Shown piece by piece: positions 1-11,011 of a DNA stretch of 64,000 nucleotides. The DNA is from Meconema thalassinum (Eukaryota > Arthropoda > Insecta > Orthoptera > Tettigoniidae): assembly GCA_946902985.2 (NCBI GenBank), contig OX336388.2:230508467-230572466 (forward strand), in the 5' to 3' direction. Positions within the stretch are counted from its first letter, which is position 1. Each line of letters starts with the position of its first letter. The translations under genes and the position numbers were made by a program. The notes below the pieces were generated by a model, which made no database searches, was not told the origin of the DNA, and worked only from the letters and a program-made list of their open reading frames with translations.

Positions 1-1659
1 TAGACTGTAAGAAAGCCAAATAGCAAAAGGCGTAGGTAGAGCAGTGGTAAAAATGCTATATGTAGAGAACTACCTAGCGTTTTTATGAACTGGCAAAGCT
101 ATATCGCATAAACAGTGCAGGATACAATCCAGCACTCAAATTTGTATCCTGTGGAACAGAGAAAATGCACTTTTACCTTGATGGATAGCAAATGAGTGCA
201 GATGAATGACCTATGCATTAGCCTACCATAGGGTTATAACCACGAGGTGGAGGTGTGACTTCTATATTTTATTGTTTAGAGACATGGCTTTTTGTAACCA
301 GTAGATTTAGTATTTTGTAAATATTCATTTTTGTAATTGTAAATAGTGGAAACATTTTTTTGTAATAGTAAATGTTAAATGTATAACTAAAAGTTATTTG
401 GGATAAGTGTGCATGTCAAGGATAAATAGCGTGGTTGTATTTGTTTTTCAAAGACAGGTATGGTTTTGTGAATGTATGACTATAGATAGAATGATAGAGA
501 GAGAGAGAATGCTTGTGTGTGTGTGTTTGTGTGTGGGTAGCATTGATTTCTCAACCAAAGCAAACACGGCAAGGTAGGATGGTGGGGTAATTAATGTATA
601 TAGCAAATGGTAAATAGTATACTGTATTTTTTTTAACACTTGTGTTTTTTTTAAATGCAGCGGTAGATAGGTGTTATTTTGTAAAACAGTCTTACCTACA
701 GTAGTAGTAGTAGTAGTAGGCCTATATGTTTTTGGAAACAAACAGAAAGAGAATGCACTATTGCCATGGCCAAGCACTTCCATTAAGGTGATTTCAAGAA
801 AATTTAAATCAGCAAATGTGTGTTTTACAAAACTAAACTTTCAGCATGGACTAAGTCATAAACGTGTCGTCAGTGATATGAAAAAAAAATAGGAAATCCA
901 TGTTTCCATATCAACACAATTTAAAAACTTAAAACTGACATCTACTTATTTGGATCACCCGAGACTGAGTAGACCTGTTTTAGTCCTAATATACTTTTAA
1001 AATTTTATGTTAAAGCTCAAATTGAACTCAAGAGCTTAAAGTGCCAGCTAACTATTATAACCGTTACGTCACAAAGACAACTTTAAACTACTCTTAATGA
1101 ACAATAATAAGAAAAAAGAATAATAATGTTGAATTTTTTTAAAGGATGAACATGGTGACAGTGTTTCTGTTGCACAGTCTGCTAGCTACTAGCCAGCAGC
1201 TGGGGTCTTAGAAAACGATACAGTTGACATTTTGTAATGAGATGTGACATGTTTCAAAGTACAGTATTATGGGTTGCTGTTGAGTAAAAACTAATCCTGT
1301 ACAAGGAAGCACGGATTTGAACCCCTTACGTAATATTACTATTGCCTGAACATGGCTTGACGACACTGTATTATTATGATACTCGGTACACAAACCATAG
1401 ATAGAGTGTATTGTTTAAGATCACTTTCTTTCTGAACATAGGTGGAGACTGTTGATGGTTAACAATGGCATTAATATAGTAGGACGAGGGTATAGCAATT
1501 AAGAAAAAACAGACAATCCCCATACAATATTTTTATTTATTTAATATAAGTACTTGTACAATAATTACATTCAAAATACATTTCTTTTTTCTCTATTACA
1601 ATTTAGTCCCTTTTGATTCTCTTGCATATGAAGGGTAGATAACCTTGTAGTTCAGCCCC
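1..1659. other. Left outer arm, no gene seen
   Basis: AT-rich DNA matched in reverse by 29421-31320. It holds a TG/GA microsatellite near 500-535, a (GTA)n run at 701-719 and several homopolymer T runs. The small open frames here (448-783, 671-892, 1208-1393) have no recognisable domain and run through microsatellites, so I do not call them genes. Confidence 0.7.
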
Positions 1660-2058
1660 TTAAAACAACAACAATACAACCTTTTGCATAGTCTGTGTTG
1701 TTGACGACTCTTGAGATGTGGAAGATGGATTAAACATAACTTTTACAGCAGGGTTTAAATGTTGCTCAATAAACATTGCACTATTTTGAGTAGCAACATT
1801 TTTTTCTTGTACTAGCTTTTTAGTATTGTCATGATTATTTGTTGACACCAACAGTGTTTCATTTGGTACACCACATTGATGATCACTCACACTTAAAACC
1901 TTACCATTTCTACTTTTTTGATTGCCTCGACATTTTTTTGACCTCTCTTTTGAGCATCGCCAAAATATTATTCCTTTTACATTTTGACGATTATAGTTAT
2001 AAGAGTAGCCTTTATAGAGTACACGTTGTTTACCTTTGTTAGTTGTAGTAAGTTCCAT
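1660..2058 (-). CDS. FLYWCH-type zinc-finger protein, outer left copy
   Basis: An open frame of 132 residues starting MELTTTNKG. Residues about 10-62 match the FLYWCH zinc finger: YKGYSY near the start, FWRCSKER, a second Cys in KKCRG, and the closing SVSDHQC with His and Cys ligands. FLYWCH fingers bind DNA and are common in Mutator-like (MULE) transposases and in host proteins derived from them; that is family knowledge. After the finger comes a Ser/Thr/Gln-rich tail with no catalytic domain. The start is placed at the same Met used by the two inner paralogues. Its mirror copy at 14456-29420 has a stop codon and is split by insertions. The protein is shorter than the middle paralogue and lacks its acidic tract and C-terminal helix, so it may be truncated. 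Expression cannot be judged. Confidence 0.6.
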   Translation of the reverse strand: MELTTTNKGKQRVLYKGYSYNYNRQNVKGIIFWRCSKERSKKCRGNQKSRNGKVLSVSDHQCGVPNETLLVSTNNHDNTKKLVQEKNVATQNSAMFIEQHLNPAVKVMFNPSSTSQESSTTQTMQKVVLLLF

Positions 2059-2256
2059 AGTAGCAACTAACCTGTTAGAATGATTTGCCCACTACAAAGG
2101 TTATAACTGTTCTGATAATAAAATCATTTTGCGTTGGCTTTATATTTAATATGTACTGTTTGAAGTGTTAGCAAAAGTGAGAGCAAAATGGTAGCAGAGT
2201 GGTAGAAAATATAACATGTATTGTTAAGAAATAATTTAAGCGGTTATGTGGATCCA

Positions 2257-2971
2257 TTACATAATAATTTTAGCACGACGAAGATCATTTTCTATATCCA
2301 ATAGTTCTTCCTCATATTCAGTATAACCAGCCTGTTTATAGACATGCAGTTGCTGAAGCCGCCGGATTAGCTTACTTGGATTGTACCAGTAGACAAATTT
2401 AACAAATGATTTTTAGGTGTAAACAAAGCATTACCATTATCATTATTATCTTCATCATCAACATCATCATCATCATAACCATTACCATTATCATCATCAT
2501 CATTATCATTATCATCATGATCACTATAATCCTCATCAGTATTACTATATAGTCCTTTTTGATCATTTTGCAATACCACATTTTGCACAGTCTGTGTTGC
2601 CTTTGATAATGTTGGGAGTTTTTCAGACATTGACAACTGTCCTAACACGACTTTCTGAGGAGATGATACATGCTTCTTAACAAACAATGCACTATCTTGA
2701 GCTGCAATATCTTTTTCTGGGACAAGTGTTTTAGCATTTTGAAGAGTTTTTTTTTAAACAGCAATGATGTTTTATCTGGTACACTACATTGATGATCACT
2801 CACACTTAAGACATTACTATTTTTACTTTTCAGCTCACCTGGACACTGTTTTGAACGATGTTTTAAACAACGCCAAATAACAGTTCCATTTTTATTGGTT
2901 CGTTTTACAATATATGTATATCCCTTATAGAATGCGTATGGCATACCATTGCTATTTGTTGATACTTCCAT
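2257..2971 (-). pseudogene. FLYWCH-type protein, middle left copy (frameshifted)
   Basis: This is the mirror copy of the intact gene at 6366-7076. The FLYWCH finger (VIWRCLKHRSKQC ... SVSDHQC) is open from the Met at 2971, but a run of nine T (2747-2755) replaces the seven-base run of the other arm. The +2 change ends the first frame at 2642. The rest (Ser/Thr linker, Asp/Asn-rich tract near 2440-2550, and the C-terminal segment down to a stop at 2257) continues in another frame. Homopolymer slippage is the obvious cause. It could be a sequencing error, but F3 is broken in both arms as well, which favours real decay. Confidence 0.75.
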
Positions 2972-3040
2972 GTCAATTGTCAAGCATGAACTAATCTCTA
3001 GCAAAGTTCACTCGATAATATAAATAATAGTTTAAAGTGA

Positions 3041-3345
3041 GAGGAAAAGTGGGTGCAAGAGTAGGTGCAAAAGTGGGTGCAAGAGTGGGTGTAAAAGGGA
3101 GTGCAAAAGTGCGTGCAAAAGTGGGTGCAAAAGTGGGTGCAAAAGTGGGTGCAAAAGTGAGTGCAAAAATGGGAGCAAAAGTGGGTGCAAAAGTGATTGC
3201 AAAAGTGAGTGCAAAAGTGGGTGCAAAAGTGGGTGCAAAAGTCAGTGTAAAAGGGAGTGTAAAAGTGAGTGCAAAAGTGGGTGCAAAAGTGAGTGCAAAA
3301 TTGGATGTAAATGTGGGTGCAAAAGTGGGTGTCGCTTATAGTAGG
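3041..3345. repeat. 12-bp minisatellite (gtgggtgcaaaa)n
   Basis: About 25 imperfect copies of a 12-base unit, lying between the middle and inner FLYWCH copies of the left arm. Matched in reverse by 5985-6301. It yields open frames in several phases (HFCT-like repeats) that are repeat artefacts and not genes. Confidence 0.95.
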
Positions 3346-3574
3346 CTTGAATTTTACTAGAATGTGATTTGAGTAAATGTAATTTCTAAACCCCAGTAGT
3401 GAATAGTCAGTTGGTTTTGATCTATGCAAGCGTAAACATGTCACATACACTGGTGATGGATACTCAAGGCTTTAAGGTCAATGAAAACAAGTACAGTATA
3501 TATTTAAATATGTGGCTATCATCGATTGCACAACACGCAGGTTACCATATGTTTTTTTCGGACTAGTGTTTTAT

Positions 3575-3808
3575 CATTTGAAAAGTTTTTTTTAAACAGC
3601 AACGATGTCTTATCAGTCACACTACATTGATGATCACTCACACTTAAGACCTCACTATTTTTACTTTTTAACTCACTTTGACACTGTTTTGAACGATGTT
3701 TTGAACTACGTCAAATAACAGTTCCATTTTATTGGTTCGTTTTACAATATACGTATAACCATTATAGTATGCATATGGCTTACCATAACTATTCGTTGAT
3801 ACTTTCAT
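3575..3808 (-). pseudogene. FLYWCH-type remnant, inner left copy
   Basis: The reverse complement starts MKVSTNSYGKPY, clearly related to MEVSTNSNG of the middle copy, and keeps the SVSDHQC-type end of the finger. A one-base loss around the lysine-asparagine stretch and the change WRC to a non-matching sequence break the frame. The acidic tract and C-terminal part are missing. The mirror copy at 5504-5740 has the same kind of damage, so this copy probably decayed before the palindrome formed. Confidence 0.7.
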
Positions 3809-3872
3809 ATCAATTTTCAAGCATGAAATAATCTCCAATAAATTTCGCTCGGTAATAGAAATAATAGTTTAA

Positions 3873-3990
3873 AGTGGGTGCGAAGGTGGGTGCAAAAGTG
3901 GGTGCAAAAGTGAGTGTAAAAGTGGGTGCAAAAGTGGGTTCAAAAGTGAGTGAAAAAGTGAATGTAAAAGTGGGTGCAAAATTGGGTGCA
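3873..3990. repeat. 12-bp minisatellite, inner left block
   Basis: Shorter array of the same gtgggtgcaaaa unit, mirrored at 5322-5440. It marks a second tandem module (unique stretch, minisatellite, FLYWCH gene) inside each arm. Confidence 0.9.
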
Positions 3991-4355
3991 GTTTATAGTA
4001 GGCACAATTTTTACTAGAATGTGATTTGAGTAAATGTAATTTCTAAACCCAAGTAGTGATTAGTCAGTTGGTTTTGATTTATGCAAGCGTAAAAATGTCT
4101 CATACACTGATGATGGATACTCAAGACTTCTTGGTCAACAAAAACAAGTATATAGTTAAAGAGGTAGCTATTATTGATTGCACAACACTGAATGTATTTT
4201 TGAAATTTTGACAAAGGGTCTAAGTGCACTTTTGTTAGTATCTCGCGAACCAATAAGACTAGGGCATTGCATGAGGTATTGTTGGACTTTTTGCCGAAGA
4301 CTGCTGGTGAACACTTAAGTTCCCACGACCTTTTTAAAGATGGCGGCTGACCCAC
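3991..4355. other. Unique stretch of the inner module, left arm
   Basis: No gene accepted. The 113-residue open frame 4014-4355 on the minus strand has no known domain and its mirror at 4970-5300 is not equally open. The stretch (tail ...cattctagtaaaa) is also duplicated beside the other minisatellite at 3345-3560. Near 4231-4262 it carries the sequence tctcgcgaaccaataagac, whose complement recurs in the tandem units at 33.3-33.8 kb. Confidence 0.6.
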
Positions 4356-4439
4356 GAGGGGTGATTAAAAAGTATTCCAAGCGGCGCTTGTCGATAAGCA
4401 AACCAATAATCAAAGGGGGTATGACAGAGCTTGAGGCGA

Positions 4440-4865
4440 TAGCCCCTTTTGATTGATACCTGTTGATTTGCCCCTTTGGACTGGTCCCCGTTGACTAGTC
4501 CCTCTGGACGGGTCCTTTTTGAAGGGAGTCATTTATGACGGGCCCCTGCTGACGGGTCACTGTGGACGGATCCCTGTGGACGGGTCCCTGTTGACAGGTC
4601 CGTTTGACTAATCCCATTGGACCGGTCCCTTTGGATTGATCCCTATGGGTTGGCCCATGCATTTATCCAAATTATGTCAAAGGGACGGGTCCAAAGGGAT
4701 TAGTCAAAAGGACCTGTCAACAGGGACCCGTCCACACGGATCCATCCACAGTGACCCGTAAGCAGGGGCCCGTCATAAATGACTCCCTTCAAAAAGGACC
4801 CGTCCAGAGGGACTAGTCAACGGGGACCAGTCCAAAGGAGCAAATCAACAGGTATCAATCAAAAG
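4440..4865. repeat. Palindrome centre: GGACGGGTCC-type minisatellite stem and loop
   Basis: Both sides consist of ~13-15 base units of the type ctgtggacgggtcc, each itself nearly palindromic. The two sides pair with each other, and 4606-4633 pairs with 4678-4705 around a 44-base loop at 4634-4677. It is GC-rich compared with the surrounding arms. No gene is seen; the frame 4779-4997 is repeat-derived. Just outside are AAGATGGCGGC-like motifs at about 4336 and 4967. Confidence 0.9.
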
Positions 4866-4955
4866 GGGCTATCGCCTCAAGCTCTGTCATACCCCCCTTT
4901 GATTGTTGGTTTGCTTATCGACAAGCGCCGCTTGGAATACTTTTTAATCACCCCT

Positions 4956-5321
4956 CGTGGGTCAGCCGCCATCTTTAAAAAGGTCGTGGGAACTTAAGTG
5001 TTTACCAGCAGTCTTCGGCAAAAAGTCCAACAATACCTCATGCAATGCCCTAGTCTTATTGGTTCGCGAGATATTAACAAAAGTGCACTTAGACCCTTTG
5101 TCAAAATTTCAAAAATAGATTCAGTGTTGTGCAATCAATAATAGCTACCTCTTTAACTATATACTTGTTTTTGTTGACCAAGAAGCCTTGAGTATCCATC
5201 ATCAGTGTATGAGACATGTTTACGCTTGCATAAATCAAAACCAACTGACTACTCACTACTTGGGTTTAGAAATTACATTTACTCAAATCACATTCTAGTA
5301 AAAATTGTGCCTACTATAAAC
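4956..5321. other. Unique stretch of the inner module, right arm
   Basis: Mirror of 3991-4355; it holds the pairing partner of the ggttcgcgagatatt motif near 5061. No gene seen. Confidence 0.6.
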
Positions 5322-5440
5322 TGCACCCAATTTTGCACCCACTTTTACATTCACTTTTTCACTCACTTTTGAACCCACTTTTGCACCCACTTTTACACTC
5401 ACTTTTGCACCCACTTTTGCACCCTCCTTCGCACCCACTT
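5322..5440. repeat. 12-bp minisatellite, inner right block
   Basis: Array of ttttgcacccac units, mirror of 3873-3990. Confidence 0.9.
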
Positions 5441-5503
5441 TAAACTATTATTTCTATTATCGAGCGAAATTTATTGGAGATTATTTCATGCTTGAAAATT
5501 GAT

Positions 5504-5740
5504 ATGAAAGTATCAACGAATAGTTATGGTAAGCCATATGCATACTATAATGGTTATACGTATATTGTAAAACGAACCAATAAAATGGAACTGTTATTTG
5601 ACGATGTTCAAAACATCGTTCAAAACAGTGTCAAAGTGAGTTAAAAAGTAAAAATAGTGAGGTCTTAAGTGTGAGTGATCATCAATGTAGTGTGACTGAT
5701 AAGACATCGTTGCTGTTTAAAAAAAAACCTCTTCAAATGT
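5504..5740 (+). pseudogene. FLYWCH-type remnant, inner right copy
   Basis: Starts ATGAAAGTATC (MKVSTNSYGKPYAYYNGYTY) and follows the middle paralogue for about 27 residues. One A is then missing from the run after the KRTNK codons. The frame shifts and stops within the finger; the downstream SVSDHQC part is recognisable in another phase. Homologous to 3575-3808 in the other arm. It is followed by a tail that links to the next module at about 5770. Confidence 0.7.
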
Positions 5741-5984
5741 TAAAACACTTGTCCGAAAAAAACATATGGTAACCCGCGTGTTGTGCAATCGATGATAGCC
5801 ACCTATTTAAATATATACTGTACTTGTGTTCATTGACCTTAAAGCCTTGAGTATCCATCACCAGTGTATGTGACATGTTTACGCTTGCATAGATCAAAAC
5901 CAACTGACTATTCACTACTGGAGTTTAGAAATTACATTTACTCAAATCACATTCTAGTAAAATTCATGCCTACTATAAGCGGCA
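5741..5984. other. Unique stretch of the outer module, right arm
   Basis: Duplicate of the stretch at 5110-5320 and mirror of 3345-3560. The shared tail actcaaatcacattctag shows that each arm was made by tandem duplication of a module before inversion. No gene seen. Confidence 0.6.
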
Positions 5985-6301
5985 CCCAATTTTGCACCCA
6001 CATTTACATCCAATTTTTCACTCACTTTTGCACCCACTTTTGCACCCACTTTTGCACTCACTTTTACACTCCCTTTTTCACTGACTTTTGCACCCACTAT
6101 TTCACCCACTTTTGCACTCACTTTTGCACTCACTTTTGCACCCACTTTTGCACCCAATTTTGCACTCACTTTTGCACCCACTTTTGCACCCACTTTTGCA
6201 CTCCCTTTTACACCCACTTTTGCACCCACTTTGCACCCACTTTTGCACCCACTCTTGCACCCACTCTTGCACCCACTTTTGCACCCACTTTTCCTCTCAC
6301 T
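5985..6301. repeat. 12-bp minisatellite, outer right block
   Basis: About 26 imperfect units of ttttgcacccac, mirror of 3041-3345. It lies directly upstream of the intact FLYWCH gene at 6366. Confidence 0.95.
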
Positions 6302-6365
6302 TTAAACTATTATTTATATTATCGAGTGATCTTTGCTAGAGATTAGTTCATGCTTGACAATTGAC

Positions 6366-7076
6366 ATGGAAGTATCAACAAATAGCAATGGTATTCCATA
6401 CGCATTCTATAAGGGATATACATATATTGTAAAACGAACCAATAAAAATGGAACTGTTATTTGGCGTTGTTCAAAACATCGTTCAAAACAGTGTCCAGGT
6501 GAGCTGAAAAGTAAAAATAGTAATGTCTTAAGTGTGAGTGATCATCAATGTAGTGTACCAGATAAAACATCATTGCTGTTTAAAAAAACTCTTCAAAATG
6601 CTAAAACACTTGTCCCAGTAAAAGATATTGCAGCTGAAGATAGTGCATTGTTTGTTAAGAAGCATGTATCATCTCCTCAGAAAGTCGTGTTAGGACAGTT
6701 GTCAATGTCTGAAAAACTCCCAACATTATCAAAGACAACACAGACTGTGCAAAATGTGGTATTGCAAAAGGATCAAAAAGGACTATATTGTAATACTTAT
6801 GAGGATTATAGTGATCATGATGATAATGATAATGATGGTGATGAAAATGATAATGGTTATGATGATGGTGATGATGATGAAGATAGTAATAATAATGATA
6901 ATGCTTTGTTTACACCTAAAAAATCATTTGTTAAATTTGTCTACTGGAACAATCCAAGTAAGCTAATCCGGTGGCTTCAGCAACTGCATGTCTATAAACA
7001 GGCTGGTTATACTGAATATGAGGAAGAACTATTGGATATAGAAAATGATCTTCGTCGTGCTAAAATTATTATGTAA
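6366..7076 (+). CDS. FLYWCH-type zinc-finger protein, middle right copy (intact)
   Basis: Open frame of 236 residues, the best preserved of six related copies. Residues about 8-60 form a FLYWCH finger (FYKGYTYIVKR, VIWRCSKHRSKQC, closing SVSDHQC). Then come a Ser/Thr/Lys/Gln-rich linker (about 60-145), an Asp/Asn-rich tract (about 150-185; DNA gatgatgat-type repeats) and a C-terminal segment with WNNPSKLIRWLQQL and EEELLDIENDLRRAKII that looks helical. I chose Met at 6366 because all three paralogues begin at the corresponding Met; an in-frame Met at 6333 would add 11 residues. FLYWCH fingers are DNA-binding and often derive from MULE transposases, but no DDE catalytic domain is present here, so a regulatory or domesticated role is only a guess. 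The gene ends about 107 bases before the Helitron. Confidence 0.7.
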   Translation: MEVSTNSNGIPYAFYKGYTYIVKRTNKNGTVIWRCSKHRSKQCPGELKSKNSNVLSVSDHQCSVPDKTSLLFKKTLQNAKTLVPVKDIAAEDSALFVKKHVSSPQKVVLGQLSMSEKLPTLSKTTQTVQNVVLQKDQKGLYCNTYEDYSDHDDNDNDGDENDNGYDDGDDDEDSNNNDNALFTPKKSFVKFVYWNNPSKLIRWLQQLHVYKQAGYTEYEEELLDIENDLRRAKIIM

Positions 7077-9176
7077 TGGATCCACATAACCGCTTAAACT
7101 ATTTCTTAACAATACATGTTATATTTTCTACCACTCCGCTACCATTTTGCTCTCACTTTTGCTAACACTTCAAACTGTACATATCTTATATATAAAAGTG
7201 AAAGTCTGTATGTATGTGGGTATGTATGTGGATCTGTTCCGTATACAAATCTACACCGTTCCACCAATCTCAACCAAATTTGCATACACATAGTTTAGGA
7301 CCCAGAAGGAACCGCTGGCTACATGAATTTTCGATAGTCTTTCTCATTCTTCTGATTTCGGCCCTTTTGCACTCAAGCACAGGCTAATCAAATCATAAAA
7401 TATACTCATGAAGGAATGGCAAGGCAGATAGTTTCCATGGCAACATAGCTCAAGTCGAGACACGGCCGACTGGATGCCATTTGCGCTCTGCACTGCCAGT
7501 ATAGAAAATGAGGATCTTTACTTGAAATCCCGTTAGTTACTCAACTACTCACATAGCACTGTCAACCGAGTTTAGCATAACAAAGACTTGACACTATCTT
7601 CTACTATATATTTGTCAAATACCACTCACTCACTCACTCATTCATTCATCACGAAATCTCAGAAACCACCAAACGGATTGGAATGAAATTTGGCATGCAG
7701 CTTCCCCAAAAGCCGCAAATGCCCACTGAGCGGATTTTTGGATATTCAGGTTCTAAAGGGGGTGTTAAGGGGGTAGACCTGCATTTCATTGAATAGCAAT
7801 ATCTCCCGATTTGTTTCATTGGGGGATGTGATACTCGGCACATAAACTCATCATTAAAAATAAGAAGACACGACTCGGAGGGTTTTTCGATGTGGTGTAT
7901 ATTATGAGGTGAAAGGGGTGAAAAGTGGGGATTGAAAGATTCCTAACGGAGCGTGTATCTCTTAAACGACATAGGCGAGGAGTTTGAAACTCAGCGGGAA
8001 AAATTCAGCATAAAAATTAGTAAATATGTGTTTGACCGTTTTATCATAAATCCAATTTAAGAGGCCCATGGGGAGGGGTGAAATTCTGGGGGGGGGGGGA
8101 GAAACAGGAAATAAAGTATCCTAACTGATTGACTGACCGACTCACTCATCAAACTCAGGGGGAAAACTGCTTTAAAGTAAGTAAATAGCTGTTCGACAGT
8201 TTTTTTTTTCATAAATCAAATTTAAGGGGTTCATGGGGAGGGGTGATATTCTGAAAAAAGAAAATTGAAAGAAAATGTCCTGACTCACTCACTCACTCAC
8301 TCACTCACTCATCATCGCCCAGCCAAAATTATTGAAGTTAGAAACATGACAGTTTGGGGATATGTTCATTGTATGTCAAAACCGTCTACTAAGGGAGGAT
8401 TTTCGGACATTCAGGTTCTAAAGGGGTCTTAATGGGGTTAAATCTGCATTTCATAGAATAACAATATCTCCCGATTGTTTTCATTGGGGGATGTGATACA
8501 CGGCATATAAACTCATCATTAAAAAGTAAGAAGACACGTGTCTGAGGGTTTTTCGATGTGGTGTATATTATGAGGTGAAAGGGGTGAAAAGTAGGGATTG
8601 AAAGATTCCTAACGGAGCGTGTATCTCTTAAACGACATAGGCGGGGAGTTTGAAACTCAGCGGGAAAAAATCAGCATAAAAATAAGTAAATATGTGTTTG
8701 ACCGTTTTTTTCATAAATCCAATTTAAGGGGCCCATGGGGAGGGGTGAAATTCTGTGGGGGGGGGGGGGGGGAACAGGAAAGAAAGTGTCCTAACTGATT
8801 GACTGACTCACTCATCAAACTCAGGGGGAAAAACTGCTTTAAAGTAAGTAAATAGCTGTTCGACAGGTTTTTTTATCAATCAAATTGAAGGGGTTCATCG
8901 GGAGGGTTGAAATTCTGAAGGAAAAAAAATGAAAGAAAGTATCCTGACTCATTCACTCACTCATCATCGCCCAGCCAAAAATATTGAAGTTGGAAACATG
9001 GCATTTTGGGGATATGTTCGTTGTATGTCAAAACCGTACACTAAGGGAGGATTTTTGGATATTCAGGCTCCAAAGGGGTCTTAAGGGGGTTAAACCAGCA
9101 TTTCATTGAATAACAATATCTCACGAGTGGTTTCATTTGTGGATGTGATACTCGGCATATAAACTAATCATTAAAA

Positions 9177-10687
9177 ACAAGTAGTTCCGTGAAGAACTAT
9201 ACAGCCTATTTTCATATTCCCACTTATTGCAACTATCAACATACACAATTTCAGTTTGATTGCTGTAATAGATTCGTAGATATTGAGAACCGACGAAATA
9301 ATTCGGATGGTCGCCATGTTGGATTTTATATATGTAGGTCCTATAGTTATGTACTGTTACATGCAGATTATTGTGTACGTGTAGTATTCAAACTTCAATC
9401 GCATAATTAGGACACTACAAGTTACAAGGAGATTTTAAAATTTTGCACAGCTGCCATCTTTAGGTTATGGAAACAAATGAAATAAATTAGATGCTAGTGG
9501 ATTACCATTCGTATAAGGATTTACTGTACCAAGTTTCACTGCTCTCGGATGGTTAAATTGCGATAAACATCCATGTGATTATTTATACTTCGCGTCGCCG
9601 CCATGTTGGATTTGTGATCACCAGGTTACTTAAAGTCCTATAAGTGAACTTGAGTTCATAGCCCCTATGAACAATAAAAAATTCAGTTTGATTGCTACAA
9701 TAGATTCGTAGATATTGAGAGCCGTCTAAATATTTCAGATGGTCGCCATGTTGGATTGTTAAATGTATAGGCCATAGAGTCATGTACCATTATAGGATAA
9801 TTATTGGGTAGGTTCATTATTCAAACTTTCACTTCGATCGCATGACTACATCACAAGAAATAAAAACTTAATTTTAAAATTCGCACAGCCGCCATCTTGA
9901 GGTTATGTAAACAATTGAACTAAATTAGATACCAGTGCATTACAATGTGTATAAATATTTCCTGTACCAGATTTCAGTGCGTTTGGAGCATTAAATCGCG
10001 AGAAAGGTTTATTTCAAATTTTCTAATTCGCTTGGCCGCCATGTTTGTTTTGTATATAACCGGTTTTTTAAAGTCGTATAAATGGACTTCCAGTAGTGCC
10101 CTTTATCTCCGTACAAAACTTCAGGGAGGTACCGCTAATAGTTTCAGAGATACAGAATGCCGGTGCAATATTTCGCACATCCGCCATCTTGTGGTTATGT
10201 AAACAAATGAACAAAGTTAGTTGTCGGTGCATTACAATTTATATAAACATATACTGTACCAAGTTTCATTGCGTTTGGTTGGATAAATCGCGAGAAACGT
10301 CTATTTAAAAGTCGCAAATTCGCTTGGCCGCCATGTTGGTTTTCTAGTTACCAGGTTTTCAAAGATCACATAAGAGAACTTATAGTAGTTCCCTTTATCA
10401 CCATACATGATGTCAGGGTAATATCGGTAATCGTTTCGGAGATATTGAATGCTGGTGAAATATTTCGCGCAGCCGCCATGTTGGATTGGTGAGTCGTAAC
10501 AAAATTTGAAAGGCACGGTCGAGGTTGCCCGGAATAGTGCTATGAACTTACTGAGTTTCATTGAAATCACTCCAGCCGTTTAGATTTTATTATGGGGGGA
10601 CACACACACGAATCACACACACACGCACACACACACGGACAAAAGGTGATCTCATAAGCCTATTTTTTCAAAATTGAAAATAGGCTA
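9177..10687 (+). mobile_element. Element E1 (1.5 kb, ~146-bp internal repeats)
   Basis: Starts acaagtagttccgtgaagaa, a short hairpin, and ends with an inverted pair around ttttttcaaaattgaaaata closing in taggcta. It interrupts a Helitron tandem unit: flanks cattaaaa and ataagcagac join to give the sequence of uninterrupted units. The core CCAT of a (g/c)ccgccat(g/c)ttg motif recurs at 9314, 9454, 9601, 9746, 9892, 10039, 10184, 10331 and 10476, spaced 140, then 145-147 bases. A CA-rich tail lies at 10600-10636. Family not recognised; hairpin ends and AA/TT target suggest a Helentron-like derivative, as inference only. Confidence 0.75.
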
Positions 10688-11011
10688 ATAAGCAGACATG
10701 TGTCTAAGGGTTTTTCGATATGGTGTATTATTATGAGGTGAAAGGGGTGAAAAGTGGGGGTTGAAGGATTCTTAACGGAGCGTGTAGGCCTATCTCTTAA
10801 ACGACATAGGCGAGAAATTTGGAACGCATCGAAAAAAAATCAGCTAAAAAGTAAGTAAATCGGTGCTCGACCGTTTTTTCATAAATTAATTTAAGGGGCC
10901 AATGGGGTGGGGTGAAATTCTGGGGGGGGGGGGGGGGGAAAGGAGAGGAAGTGTCCTAACTGACTGACTAACTCACTCACTCACCCAAGTGAGGGGAAAA
11001 AGACAGCTTAA

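Noticed and set aside
448..892. Overlapping open frames on both strands around a (GTA)n run
   Set aside because: They run through microsatellite, have no domain, and are not equally open in the other arm.
2998..3450. Frames of HFCTHFCT and VGAKVGAKVG repeats
   Set aside because: Every phase of a 12-bp minisatellite without stops is open; this is not evidence for a gene. The same holds for 5864-6346.
10600..10636. CA repeats as possible CRISPR or regulatory array
   Set aside because: Simple microsatellites at the tails of E elements; no spacers, and a eukaryotic context.
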